From: Candidatus Sulfuricurvum sp. RIFRC-1
Lineage (GTDB): Bacteria > Campylobacterota > Campylobacteria > Campylobacterales > Sulfurimonadaceae
Assembly: GCF_000310245.1 (NCBI RefSeq)
Contig: NC_020505.1
Span: 124,001 to 188,000, forward strand
Length of the DNA: 64,000 nucleotides
Direction of reading: 5' to 3'
A program made the translations under genes and the position numbers. The first letter of the stretch is position 1. Every line of letters starts with the position of its first letter. Under the pieces are notes generated by a model that was not told the origin of the DNA, searched no databases, and was given only the letters and a program-made list of their open reading frames with translations. Positions 1 to 8,422 of the stretch are shown here, in pieces.

Positions 1-149
1 ACGTTTAGGAGCTCATTGCACCCCTCTAACCCCTCCCATGCACTCTCAGGTATTTTATCGGCACGCTCTTGAAGCTGGGTTCCCATAGCGCCATCGATTA
101 TAAGAGCTCGGCGAGAGATAGTTTCAAGAAGCGTTTGTTTGAGGGACAT
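1..149 (-). CDS. metH: Methionine synthase (cobalamin-dependent), N-terminal fragment
   Basis: This is the first 49 codons of a gene that runs off the left edge. The translation begins MSLKQTLLETISRRALIIDG and contains DGAMGTQLQ followed by GCNELL. These match the start of the homocysteine-binding domain of MetH, which transfers a methyl group from methyltetrahydrofolate to homocysteine in the cytoplasm. The ATG is at 149-147, with AAGG about 8 bases upstream. The family is recognised from these short motifs; nothing can be said about the cobalamin or activation domains. A betaine/homocysteine methyltransferase-type stand-alone domain is the alternative. Confidence 0.8.
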   Translation of the reverse strand, partial: MSLKQTLLETISRRALIIDGAMGTQLQERADKIPESAWEGLEGCNELLN

Positions 150-250
150 AACAGAGACCTTGCGCAATAAAAATAAAATACGATTTTATCCAAGAGTAGC
201 CTAAAGGGTTCTAAGTATGAAAATATAATTCTTTTGATACACTCTAATCT

Positions 251-2794
251 ATGAAAAAGCTGTTTCTTTTATTACTCTTTTTAATGTCACTTGCATGGTC
301 GAAAGAGTCCGTAACCCTTCAATTGCCGTGGCTCCATCAGTTTCAGTTTGCAGGGTATTACGTTGCCAAGCAAAAAGGGTATTACTCGGATTCAGGATTA
401 GATGTTACGATTTTAGATGCACACAATAGACAAGACCCTTTTAAAGCCGTCATAAACGGGAAAGCTCAATACGGTGTCGGACGTTCTTCTTTGATTGTTG
501 ATTACATCAAAGGTGCTCCCCTTGTTCTCATGGCTGCAGTATTCCAATCCTCTCCAATGATGCTCCTTACCCGTAAGGATTTTAATATCCATAATGCCAA
601 GGACCTCAAAAACAAACGGGTTATGTTGACCGGGGATACTATCGAGGGCGCCGAGCTGCAGGCGATGCTCCGAAGTGTCGGATTGCGTACCAGTGATTTG
701 ATACTGCAAAAACACTCGTATGATCCGATGTCATTGGCTAGAGGTGAAACCGATGCTATGGTCGCCTACCTCTCTAATGAACCTTATGTTCTTCAAAAAG
801 CAGGAATCGAAACACGTGCTATTCACCCTAAAGAGTACGGATTCGATTTTTACAGTGATATCTTATTTACCACGACGGATGAAACCACTAAAAATCCTCA
901 AAGAGCCGAAGCCTTTTACGATGCATCGATGCGGGGGTGGCTTTGGGCATTTGATCATATTGAAGAGACGGCTGAACTGATTTACCGTGATTACAACCCT
1001 CAGCATAAATCACTGGATGCACTGATCTACGAAGGTCGAATGTTAAAAGAATTTGCCTTCCGTCCCAATATTGCTTTTGGCTCCATCGATCCGGTGCGTC
1101 TGGAAATGATTGCCCAAGGGTATCGGCTAATGGGTGTCGTTCAATCGATCCCTTCGTTTGAACCTTTACGATATAAACACAGCGCATTGCAATTGAGTGA
1201 AAAAGAGAAAGGATGGTTGCGTGATCATCCGGTTATCCGAGTCGGAATCGATCAAAACTGGCCTCCTATCGAGTCAATCGATGAAAAAGGGAGACATTCT
1301 GGAGTCAGTGCATCGTATTTGAAGCTTCTCGAAAAGCGCTTAGGGGTCCATTTTGAGGTTGACTACAGCCGCCGCCATTGGAGTGATTCGATCCGATCGG
1401 TTCAAAACAAAGAGATTGATATGCTCTCTTGTGCGGCCATTACCGATAAACGGCGGGAGAATCTTCTTTTTAGCCGCCCTTATTTGAAACAATCGATTGT
1501 TATTGTTGCCCATTCGGATGTTGGATTTGTAAATGATTTAAATGATTTGGGCGGGAAAAAAGTAGCCGTTGTCCGCTCTTATGCGACGGAAGAATTTTTA
1601 CGTGAACACTATCCCAAAATTATCCCGGTAGTTGCGGATACCTCGCTGGAAGCTCTCCAGAGCGTTGTTTCAGGCGAAGCATATGCCTGTATCGAAGGAC
1701 TTGGGGTTGTGAGCCATTTGATAGAGAGGCATAATCTAAAACGTCTCAAGGTTGTCGGTGAAACGCCGTATCGGTATGAACTTGCATTTGCATTTCGTAA
1801 CGATTGGGGGATGCTGGCTTCCATCTCAGATAAAGTTCTCGCTTCCATTACCCCCTCAGAATACGAAGAGATTCACGGACCTTGGCTTGTGATGGAACGT
1901 AATTATCCAATCAATTATCGTCTGGTTTGGGGTGTGGTTGGCTTTATGGGGATATTATTTATTTTAATCGCCTATAAAAATCGCCGCCTTGATGTATTGG
2001 TACGTCAACGTACCGATGAACTTGAAACGTTTAATCAACGGCTTCAAGAAGAGATTGAAAAAGCGGTTGATAAAAATCGGAAACAGGAAAAATTGTTGAT
2101 GCAGCAAGCCAAAATGGCGGAAATCGGTTCCATGCTCGAGTCGATTGCACATCAGTGGCGGCAACCGTTGAATATTTTGGGGCTTTCGATGACCCGTTTA
2201 AATTTGAGTTGTGCGATAGGGGGGAACAGTGAATCGACTAAAGTCATTGAGATTGCCGAAGCACAAATCGAATACATGTCTCAGACCATCGATGATTTCC
2301 GTAATTTTTTCAAACAAGACAAAAGCCAAATTTGGGTAAATATTGATATGTTGGCCAATGATGTTGAAGCCCTTTTGGGACCTTTGTTGATGCGTAAAAA
2401 AATCATCATTGAGCGAGATATCGATCCGATGATTGAAGTTTTGGTCTATCCGAATGAACTGAAACAAGTGGTCATTAATCTCGTCAATAATGCCCGTGAA
2501 GCGATTGAACAGCATCGCGGACGTGAGAGGGTTATTCGTATTCGCTGTCTTAATGATGAGCAATATTGTACGATCGCAATCGAAGATACCGGAGGAGGGA
2601 TACCTCCGGAGATCATCGATAAAATTTTTGACCCCTATTTTACGACTAAATTTGAATCCCAAGGGACGGGAATCGGTTTGTATATGGCCAAAATGATTAT
2701 TGAAAAGCACTTTTTAGGAAAGCTCAGTGTTTACAATACCTCAAAAGGGGCTTGTTTCGAAATCCGGCTTAATCGTGCGGTAAAAGAGGGTTAA
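251..2794 (+). CDS. Sensor histidine kinase with NMT1-like and SBP_bac_3 periplasmic sensor domains
   Basis: An 847-residue membrane kinase. A signal peptide (MKKLFLLLLFLMSLAWS) is followed by an NMT1/THI5-type substrate-binding domain at about 20-310 (LPWLHQFQFAGYY, KGYYSDSGLDV). A family-3 solute-binding domain follows at about 325-555 (VIRVGIDQNWPPIE), then a transmembrane helix at about 558-577. The cytoplasmic part has a HisKA box around His634 (ESIAHQWRQPLN, the form common in Campylobacterota) and a HATPase domain with N box (NLVNNAREA) and G boxes (EDTGGGIPPEI, GTGIGLYM). It probably autophosphorylates in response to a small periplasmic ligand. NMT1 domains in other proteins bind pyrimidines, sulfonates or similar molecules, so the ligand is unknown. 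No response regulator is encoded next to it in the same orientation. Its 3' end overlaps the convergent kinase gene by 26 bases. Confidence 0.9.
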   Translation: MKKLFLLLLFLMSLAWSKESVTLQLPWLHQFQFAGYYVAKQKGYYSDSGLDVTILDAHNRQDPFKAVINGKAQYGVGRSSLIVDYIKGAPLVLMAAVFQSSPMMLLTRKDFNIHNAKDLKNKRVMLTGDTIEGAELQAMLRSVGLRTSDLILQKHSYDPMSLARGETDAMVAYLSNEPYVLQKAGIETRAIHPKEYGFDFYSDILFTTTDETTKNPQRAEAFYDASMRGWLWAFDHIEETAELIYRDYNPQHKSLDALIYEGRMLKEFAFRPNIAFGSIDPVRLEMIAQGYRLMGVVQSIPSFEPLRYKHSALQLSEKEKGWLRDHPVIRVGIDQNWPPIESIDEKGRHSGVSASYLKLLEKRLGVHFEVDYSRRHWSDSIRSVQNKEIDMLSCAAITDKRRENLLFSRPYLKQSIVIVAHSDVGFVNDLNDLGGKKVAVVRSYATEEFLREHYPKIIPVVADTSLEALQSVVSGEAYACIEGLGVVSHLIERHNLKRLKVVGETPYRYELAFAFRNDWGMLASISDKVLASITPSEYEEIHGPWLVMERNYPINYRLVWGVVGFMGILFILIAYKNRRLDVLVRQRTDELETFNQRLQEEIEKAVDKNRKQEKLLMQQAKMAEIGSMLESIAHQWRQPLNILGLSMTRLNLSCAIGGNSESTKVIEIAEAQIEYMSQTIDDFRNFFKQDKSQIWVNIDMLANDVEALLGPLLMRKKIIIERDIDPMIEVLVYPNELKQVVINLVNNAREAIEQHRGRERVIRIRCLNDEQYCTIAIEDTGGGIPPEIIDKIFDPYFTTKFESQGTGIGLYMAKMIIEKHFLGKLSVYNTSKGACFEIRLNRAVKEG

Positions 2795-4028
2795 AACAGA
2801 TTACCTCAAAGCAGTGTCTTCCCTCAACATAGCGATAATGAAGGGCAAAGTTATGGGCATCGAGAATCGATTTTACAAGGTAGAGCCCTAAGCCGAAACT
2901 TTGAGTATTTTCATGGTGATGAAAAAACGGTTCGCAGAGGGTTTGCAGTGTACACCCGCTCTCCCACGGTTCTCCTCTATTATAAAAGAGGATATTTTTC
3001 TCGTTTTGAACAATGGTAACTTTTCCATCCGAACTGTACTTAATCGCGTTATCGATTAGATTTTTAAAGACGGTTACCAACACCTCGCAATCGGCATAAA
3101 TCGGTATTCCGCTCAATTGAAGATCGAGAATATCATCGCTTAAAAAAAGTAAGGTTTGTCCTTTTTCAATCAGGATTTTCGGATCACATTCTTGCAAATG
3201 AGGGGCGAGTGCTCCGGACGTGATCTGCTCTACTTTTACCAATTCCGCAATCAGATGCTCCATCCGTAAAAAAGCGCGTTCTAGAATAGACTTTTCTTCT
3301 TTGTTCTTGAGGAAAGGCAGCGCCAGCTTCCCAACGGTAATCGGCGTTTTCAGCTCATGCATGATGTTGCGTAAAAAGAGTCTGCGTGCTTCAAGGAGGG
3401 TTTGGTTTTTATCCATTGCGCTGTCGAGTGTACGAGAAACGAGAGAAATCTCGTCTTTTTTATCGCTTTTGATCGGGATATAAACCCCCTCTTTTCCATA
3501 ATGAGTAATCGAATGAATCAGTGTTTTAAGGGGGAAAAGAGTTCGGATGATAAGCCAGTACAAAAGCAAAAGAGCCAGTGTCAGGGTGGCGAAAAGTGCT
3601 GCAGGCCAAAGGGACTGATGGGCCACATCGGTTTTGATGAGCAGCAGAGGCGGAGCTGCTTTCGTTAGATAAACATAGAGATGATTCTCATCTTTTAAAA
3701 TCCGTATTCGCCCCTCTTTAAGTGAGTCTTTGATCGCTTCAGGATAATTCTCAGGGACAGCAGTGAGGGCATTATCCAGTGTTTTAATAAGATCAGGATG
3801 AGGTTCGGTAACACTGTATCCTTGTTCTTGCAAAAAAGAGCGCCGTTCAGGGAGATCCAGGACAATACTTTTGCGTAAAACAAGAAGGAGATTTCCCGCT
3901 TCCAGCTCAAGCTTTTTGGTATGCTCTTGGGTGAGTTTTTGGTTTAAAAAATAAAATCCTATACCCATGGCAATGAGTGTGATGATAAAAAACAGGGTAA
4001 TACGCAAAAAGATACTATGTCGCATCAT
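2769..4028 (-). CDS. ArsS-like sensor histidine kinase
   Basis: A 419-residue classical sensor kinase. One membrane helix lies at about 7-28 and a second at about 141-161, enclosing a periplasmic loop of roughly 110 residues. A HAMP-like linker is followed by the H box MHELKTPITVGK (His224), the N box NLIDNAIKYSS and a G box SFGLGLYLVKS. It starts directly at the stop codon of the response regulator gene, so the two form one transcription unit and almost certainly one phosphorelay. The architecture and pairing resemble the acid-responsive ArsRS system of Helicobacter, but the signal here cannot be read from sequence. The last 26 bases overlap the opposing kinase gene. Confidence 0.88.
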   Translation of the reverse strand: MMRHSIFLRITLFFIITLIAMGIGFYFLNQKLTQEHTKKLELEAGNLLLVLRKSIVLDLPERRSFLQEQGYSVTEPHPDLIKTLDNALTAVPENYPEAIKDSLKEGRIRILKDENHLYVYLTKAAPPLLLIKTDVAHQSLWPAALFATLTLALLLLYWLIIRTLFPLKTLIHSITHYGKEGVYIPIKSDKKDEISLVSRTLDSAMDKNQTLLEARRLFLRNIMHELKTPITVGKLALPFLKNKEEKSILERAFLRMEHLIAELVKVEQITSGALAPHLQECDPKILIEKGQTLLFLSDDILDLQLSGIPIYADCEVLVTVFKNLIDNAIKYSSDGKVTIVQNEKNILFYNRGEPWESGCTLQTLCEPFFHHHENTQSFGLGLYLVKSILDAHNFALHYRYVEGRHCFEVICFNPLLPHD

Positions 4029-4694
4029 TTAACCTGAAAATCGGTATCCGCTTCCGCGAATGGAGTGGATAAAGCGGGGGTTTTTGGGATCTTTTTCAAT
4101 TTTTTGACGTAAACGGCTGATGATAACATCGATAGTCCTCACCGAACTCTCCCATGAAATTGCTTCGGAATTGTTGGAAAGGAAATCACGACTGAGCGTT
4201 TGATTCGGATGGAGGATAAAAAGAGACAAAAGCTCATATTCGGCCCGCGTCAGAGCGAGAGATAAGCCATTAAAGAGAATGCTCTGCTCTTGTTCATTCA
4301 GGAGAAAGAGCTTGTTTTTTTTCTCCAGCGTGGGACGGTAACGGCGGAGAACACTTTTGATCCGAGCAATCAATTCACGAGGTTCATAAGGTTTTGGGAG
4401 ATAATCGTCTGCCCCGTACTCTAAAGAGAGTACTTTATCATTGATGTCGCTTCGTGCACTTGAGATCAGTATCGGGATATCGGTTTTAAGACGGATTCTT
4501 TTACAGAGTTCCAGCCCATCCATCTGTGGTAGAGTCAAATCCAAGATGATAAGATCAAAATGCTCATTCTCAAGCAGCTCTAATCCTGCAGATGGTGTTG
4601 AGACGGCGTTGAGCGCTATTCCGTAGTTTTTGAGATAGTTAACCAACAGCGTTGTGATATCCGGGTCGTCTTCGACCATCAGGGCTTGAAGCAT
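4029..4694 (-). CDS. OmpR-family response regulator
   Basis: A 221-residue regulator. The receiver domain carries the acidic pair (VEDDPDI), phosphoacceptor Asp52 (LILDLTLPQMDG) and the switch Lys in YLPKPYEPREL. A winged-helix DNA-binding domain follows (LTRAEYELL, SWESSVRTIDVIISRLRQKI, IRGSGYRF). I chose the ATG at 4694 because GAGG lies 6 bases upstream; an in-frame ATG four codons earlier at 4706 has no ribosome site. The gene abuts the kinase gene downstream, its likely partner. Upstream lie an 18-base perfect palindrome (4784-4801) and a 26-codon ORF on the same strand. Confidence 0.92.
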   Translation of the reverse strand: MLQALMVEDDPDITTLLVNYLKNYGIALNAVSTPSAGLELLENEHFDLIILDLTLPQMDGLELCKRIRLKTDIPILISSARSDINDKVLSLEYGADDYLPKPYEPRELIARIKSVLRRYRPTLEKKNKLFLLNEQEQSILFNGLSLALTRAEYELLSLFILHPNQTLSRDFLSNNSEAISWESSVRTIDVIISRLRQKIEKDPKNPRFIHSIRGSGYRFSG

Positions 4695-4783
4695 AGGAGT
4701 CCTCATTATGTATTCTGCTGAAAGTATGACGTAACGATGTTAACAAAAGGGAAAAGGGTAAAAAAGAGGATTAGAGGAAGTTG

Positions 4784-4801
4784 TTTGCTCTTAAGAGCAA
4801 A
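4784..4801. repeat. Perfect 18-base palindrome upstream of the response regulator gene
   Basis: TTTGCTCTTAAGAGCAAA is fully self-complementary. It lies between the end of the 26-codon ORF and the start of the response regulator gene. No U-tract follows on either strand, so it is not a standard terminator. It could be an operator for a dimeric regulator or an RNA stem separating the two genes. Function is inferred only. Confidence 0.45.
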
Positions 4802-4808
4802 AAAGATT

Positions 4809-4889
4809 TTAGTCTACCATCCAGCTGGCACGTTTGGATTTACGTAATTTTTTGACCAACATTTTTTCTAACGGTGTCATTTTGTCCAT
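4809..4889 (-). CDS. Small basic 26-residue ORF with strong ribosome binding site
   Basis: The ORF encodes MDKMTPLEKMLVKKLRKSKR followed by ASWMVD. It is rich in Lys and Arg (8 of 26) and could form an amphipathic helix. AAGGAG lies 7 bases before the ATG, a better site than many neighbouring genes have. A bulged 11-pair hairpin (4919-4947) sits in its leader and a -10-like TATAAT (4972-4977, minus strand) lies further up. The response regulator and kinase genes follow on the same strand after 115 bases. I do not recognise the peptide; it could be a regulatory small protein, a leader peptide or chance. The strong Shine-Dalgarno site is the main support. Confidence 0.5.
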   Translation of the reverse strand: MDKMTPLEKMLVKKLRKSKRASWMVD

Positions 4890-4918
4890 TGGGTTCTCCT
4901 TTATTAAAGTTAAACGGA

Positions 4919-4947
4919 ATCGTATCGGTATTTGATTACCGTACGAT
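4919..4947. other. Bulged hairpin in the leader of the 26-codon ORF
   Basis: ATCGTA and CGGTA pair with TACCG and TACGAT around a 6-base loop (4931-4936), with one bulged T at 4925, giving 11 base pairs. It lies 20 bases upstream of the Shine-Dalgarno site of the 26-codon ORF on the minus strand. It could equally be a DNA operator. Apart from this and the ORF, nothing else was identified in 4890-5145. Confidence 0.45.
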
Positions 4948-5145
4948 AACGTGTTTTGACGAAACAATGACATTATAAAGCCATTAAATTATAAAATATT
5001 CAAATAATTGATTAAAAAATAATCAACTTAAAGTATCCACTCACTAAAGATTCTTCAAGCGCATAACAGCCTCGAAAACGGATAATTCTCCCGTATCCAT
5101 GTGGGTAGCTTTAGTGCGTAACATCAGTTAAAAAAGGATAAATGA

Positions 5146-5670
5146 ATGGAAAAGGCACTTTTAGGGGGCGGATGCTTTTGGTGCATCGAAGCAGTTTATA
5201 ATCGTGTGAATGGAGTGCAAAGTGCCATTAGCGGCTATGCGGGCGGAGCACGAAGAGATCCGAGTTACGAGCAGGTATGCAGCGGCGCAACCGGACATGC
5301 GGAAGTAGTAGAGATAACCTATGATCCCGCACTTATAACCTATGAAGAGATACTTGATATTTTTTGGGCCATTCACAATCCGACAACATTGAATAGCCAA
5401 GGGGCTGATCGCGGAACGCAATACCGTTCGGTAATTTACTATTATAATGACGTTCAAAAAGAAAAAGCGGTTGTATCGATTGCAAAAGCTCAAAAAGAAT
5501 GGGAAGATCCGATCGTTACGGAACTCTCATCTGCGCCTGAGTTTTTCGCAGCAGAAGGGTATCATCAAAACTATTACACGGAACATCCGACGCAAGGGTA
5601 TTGTTACGCAGTTATTGCGCCAAAGATTCAGAAATTTATGGTTAAATTTGGAGATAAGGTAAAATGGTGA
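5146..5670 (+). CDS. msrA: Peptide methionine sulfoxide reductase A
   Basis: A 174-residue cytoplasmic repair enzyme that reduces methionine-S-sulfoxide in proteins. The catalytic motif GGCFWC places the nucleophile at Cys10. The conserved blocks SGYAGG, VCSGATGHAEVVEITYDP, FWAIHNPTTLNSQGADRGTQ and AEGYHQNYY are all present. A possible recycling cysteine is in GYCYAVI near the C terminus. AAAAGGATAA precedes the ATG. It is a single gene; the OmpA-family gene converges on it, with a hairpin between them. Confidence 0.97.
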   Translation: MEKALLGGGCFWCIEAVYNRVNGVQSAISGYAGGARRDPSYEQVCSGATGHAEVVEITYDPALITYEEILDIFWAIHNPTTLNSQGADRGTQYRSVIYYYNDVQKEKAVVSIAKAQKEWEDPIVTELSSAPEFFAAEGYHQNYYTEHPTQGYCYAVIAPKIQKFMVKFGDKVKW

Positions 5671-5694
5671 AACAAGAGAACTCAGCGGTAGAGA

Positions 5695-5717
5695 CAAAGG
5701 GGGCATTGCTCCCTTTG
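5695..5717. terminator. Hairpin between msrA and the OmpA-family gene
   Basis: CAAAGGG pairs with CCCTTTG, and the inner GC pairs extend the stem, around a short loop. The U-tract is poor on both strands, so it is a plausible but weak bidirectional terminator for two convergent genes. Confidence 0.5.
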
Positions 5718-5731
5718 ACCTAATATGCCGG

Positions 5732-6856
5732 TTATTTGCAAAGTTCTACTTCGATACGGCGATTTTCAGCACGTCCTACTTTTGTTTTATTGGAAGCTAC
5801 AGGCATTTTTTCACCCATTCCTTCTGATGTCAAACGAGAAGCATCAATACCCTCTTTAATCAGCATCGATTTAACGGTCTCTGCACGTTTTTCGGAGAGT
5901 TTTTGATTGTATTGGTCTGATGCGGTGCTGTCAGTATGACCGACAATGTTTGCTTTATAGGCCGGGCTGTCTTTCAAGAAGCCAGCGAAGGTTGCAACTT
6001 TAGCCGTACCTTCAGCATCGACCTTGTTTGAATCGGTTGCAAAGTTGAGGTGCAATGTCGCTTTAAGCGGGCAGCCCTCTGTATCAACTTTGAATCCGGC
6101 CGGAGTATTCGGGCATTTGTCATATGGATCAAAGACACCGTCTTTATCACTGTCGATCGGAGCCGCAACGGCTGCCGGTTTTGGTGCAGGGACAACTACG
6201 GGTTTCGGTTCAGGTTTTGGCTCCGGTTTTGGTTCCGGAGCAACAACGGCTGCAACAACCGGAGCTACAACCGCAGCAATAACCGGAGCCGCTTTTTCTT
6301 TTTCATCAAAACTGAATGTCAAACCGGCAAGCGCCGCTACATTATGAACTTCACCGCTGCTTGAATCAATAGCACCGCTGCGGTTCATTTTGTACATGTA
6401 AAGCCCTTCGAGTTTGAGAGCAATATGTTTGGTAATATCGGCTTTCAACCCAAGACCAGCGTCTAGGAGCATTCCATCAAAATCATTTTCATGGGTATTG
6501 GTATACCACTCATACCCTAAACCCGCTTTTGCAAACGGAGTAACAACTGTACCGGTTTCCATTTCGTAAACACCGTTAAACATGGTTGTCAAAACCCCTG
6601 TTTTCTCTCCTGCACCTGGGACACGATTACGCCCGTAAAGAACAGATAGCTCAGGTTTAACGCTATCGTAAAGGTCGTTTGCTTGCATCTCCAAACCGTA
6701 TACCATATGGTTTTCTACACCACCCATTGCACTAGGATTGGTTTCGTCTGAAGTACTGTTCCAGAGGTAACCGACAACTGGCGTAACTTCATAATTAAAG
6801 TCACTTGCCCCGAGTAAAGTTGCAGCAAGAATTGCTGAAAACGCTAATTTTTTCAT
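5732..6856 (-). CDS. OmpA-family outer membrane protein
   Basis: A 374-residue protein. It has a signal peptide (MKKLAFSAILAATLLGAS), an N-terminal beta-barrel-like region to about residue 185, and an Ala/Pro-rich linker with repeated PEPK units. A thrombospondin type-3-like calcium repeat follows (DSDKDGVFDPYDKCP), then a C-terminal OmpA/MotB peptidoglycan-binding domain (VGHTDSTASDQYNQKLSEKR, GRAENRRIEVEL). It probably anchors the outer membrane to peptidoglycan, as OprF/OmpA proteins do. The start was set at ATG 6856, with AAGGAG 9 bases upstream; an upstream in-frame TTG at 6862 is too close to that site. It appears monocistronic. Confidence 0.93.
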   Translation of the reverse strand: MKKLAFSAILAATLLGASDFNYEVTPVVGYLWNSTSDETNPSAMGGVENHMVYGLEMQANDLYDSVKPELSVLYGRNRVPGAGEKTGVLTTMFNGVYEMETGTVVTPFAKAGLGYEWYTNTHENDFDGMLLDAGLGLKADITKHIALKLEGLYMYKMNRSGAIDSSSGEVHNVAALAGLTFSFDEKEKAAPVIAAVVAPVVAAVVAPEPKPEPKPEPKPVVVPAPKPAAVAAPIDSDKDGVFDPYDKCPNTPAGFKVDTEGCPLKATLHLNFATDSNKVDAEGTAKVATFAGFLKDSPAYKANIVGHTDSTASDQYNQKLSEKRAETVKSMLIKEGIDASRLTSEGMGEKMPVASNKTKVGRAENRRIEVELCK

Positions 6857-6934
6857 CGTCAAAATCTCCTTAAGTCAGATTGGAATGTTCAAAGTATAAC
6901 ACACAAATGTGATTGGAATGTTGTCTAAATGTAG

Positions 6935-7267
6935 TTAAACGTTTTTTTTAATGGTTTCAAATTCAGACTGCATAGCGTTTAACATCGAAAAAATTTCATG
7001 GTTTAAGTGTGCTTGCGCCGTATCGATTTTTTCAAGATGGGAACGTTTAAGGAGTTCAAGTTTCTCAAGTGTTGATTGAAAAAGTGCGTGGTCATCCGTC
7101 AGTAAAACAATATCTTCTTTGGGAGCCCATTTTCGTTTAACGCTTCCATCGTGTTTAAACTCAAAAATGATATTTTGACTTTTTTCAGAACTGAGATATC
7201 GTGGGACACTGTAGGCTAAATAATGCTTTTTTGGGTCACCATGGTGACGTTGTATAACATAGTACAT
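6935..7267 (-). CDS. Hypothetical protein, 110 residues
   Basis: I do not recognise this protein. It starts MYYVIQRHHGDPKKHYLAYS, and its first half looks like a compact beta-rich domain. The second half (about 60-108) is strongly helical and charged, possibly a coiled coil. There is no signal peptide, membrane segment or cysteine cluster. The ribosome binding site is weak. It lies between the OmpA-family gene and a divergent flavoprotein gene with its own upstream sequence, so it is likely expressed alone. Coding use resembles its neighbours and no better ORF covers the span. Confidence 0.65.
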   Translation of the reverse strand: MYYVIQRHHGDPKKHYLAYSVPRYLSSEKSQNIIFEFKHDGSVKRKWAPKEDIVLLTDDHALFQSTLEKLELLKRSHLEKIDTAQAHLNHEIFSMLNAMQSEFETIKKNV

Positions 7268-7343
7268 CTAAGAATGATAACATAAATCGAATTTTATCCC
7301 TCTTTGTGATAGAGTATTTGCAATATATAATTTAGGAGTACGG

Positions 7344-8291
7344 ATGGAACATTTTTATCAATTAGCGATAATCGGTGCAGGACCTGCCGGTATAGCAACG
7401 GCGATTGAGAGTTATGTATTAGGGATGCGCGATATTGTACTTCTTGAAAAAGATGAAAACCATAATGCAACAATTCGGAAGTTTTACAAAGATAATAAGC
7501 GGGTCGACAAGGATTGGAAAGGGCAAAAAGTTGAGCTGGACGGAACTCTCTATTTTATGGACGGTACAAAAGAGTCTACGTTAGATTTTTTTGATCAGTT
7601 GTTGGATAATGAAGTGGTGGAACTCAAAACCCATACCGAAGTGCAAAAGATAATGAAAATAGAGGGTGGATTTGAAGTTTTTATCGCCGGAGGAAGTATC
7701 AAAGCCGCTTATGTGGTTGTAACAATCGGACGAATGGGTAAGCCGAATAAGCCCGATTATAAAATCCCCCTTTCGATTAAAAATCAGATTCATTTTACAT
7801 TAGATGGATGTTCTCAGGGAGAAAAAGTGATGGTTGTCGGAGGCGGTGATTCGGCAATCGAGTATGCCGTAGAGTTGTGCGATCGAAATGAAGTGAGTAT
7901 TTGCTATCGTCGAGGAACGTTTCGCAGAGCGAATCCGACGAATCAGACGGATATCGAAAAAGCGGTTGCAAACGGCTCGGTTCGGCCTTTGCTTAATACA
8001 GAAATTATCGAGCTTGAGAGCGAGAGCGGAAAAGTCAAAGTATTGTTTAGTGATGGGACATCGGAATTGTTTGACCGACTTGTGTATGCGATTGGCGGCA
8101 CAACCCCAAGCGGTTTTTTGCAAAGCAGCGGTATTCGTGAAGAGGACGGGAAACCGGTCCATGATGAGAATTATCAGAGCAATGTGGAGGGGTTATTCGT
8201 CGCAGGTGACATTACCCAAGAATCAGGCGGTTCGATCGCTCTTGGACTGAATCATGGTTTCGCGATTGCAAATTACATTCAATCTTTGTAA
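7344..8291 (+). CDS. FAD/NAD(P)-dependent oxidoreductase, thioredoxin reductase-like
   Basis: A 315-residue two-dinucleotide-binding-domain flavoprotein. The FAD site GAGPAGIATAIES is at the N terminus. A central NAD(P) site VVGGGDSAIEYAVEL is followed by CYRRGTFRRANP, where Arg residues suggest NADPH. The C-terminal FAD motif is GLFVAGDITQ. No CxxC redox pair is present, so it is not a true thioredoxin reductase; trxB is elsewhere in the window. It is closer to YpdA/ferredoxin-NADP reductase-like proteins, and the electron acceptor is unknown. TAGGAG lies 6 bases before the ATG. A REP element follows directly downstream. Confidence 0.88.
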   Translation: MEHFYQLAIIGAGPAGIATAIESYVLGMRDIVLLEKDENHNATIRKFYKDNKRVDKDWKGQKVELDGTLYFMDGTKESTLDFFDQLLDNEVVELKTHTEVQKIMKIEGGFEVFIAGGSIKAAYVVVTIGRMGKPNKPDYKIPLSIKNQIHFTLDGCSQGEKVMVVGGGDSAIEYAVELCDRNEVSICYRRGTFRRANPTNQTDIEKAVANGSVRPLLNTEIIELESESGKVKVLFSDGTSELFDRLVYAIGGTTPSGFLQSSGIREEDGKPVHDENYQSNVEGLFVAGDITQESGGSIALGLNHGFAIANYIQSL

Positions 8292-8321
8292 TACAATTCG
8301 TTATTCCCGCGAAGGGAGTAC

Positions 8322-8419
8322 AGCGACCCTCGCTCCCAAGCTCCTGCTTGGGAGTGTATATTTTAGTTGTATTATTTATTTACTGTATGCATTCCCAACG
8401 AGGACGTTGGGAACGAGGG
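8322..8419. repeat. REPIN-like element with two hairpins
   Basis: Two 9-pair hairpins occur: CTCCCAAGC/GCTTGGGAG (8333-8354, loop TCCT) and TTCCCAACG/CGTTGGGAA (8392-8413, loop AGGA). They are flanked by CCCTCG and CGAGGG, so the whole unit is a larger inverted repeat. The two loops are complementary. This is the structure of REP doublets mobilised by RAYT transposases; no transposase is in the window. It lies between two convergent genes. Confidence 0.7.
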
Positions 8420-8422
8420 AGG

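Noticed and set aside
2198-2710. 170-codon minus-strand ORF
   Set aside because: Antisense to the HATPase part of the first histidine kinase.
6024-6364. Two plus-strand Gly/Ala- and Phe/Arg-rich ORFs
   Set aside because: Both mirror the PEPK/Ala-rich linker of the OmpA-family gene; low-complexity artefact.
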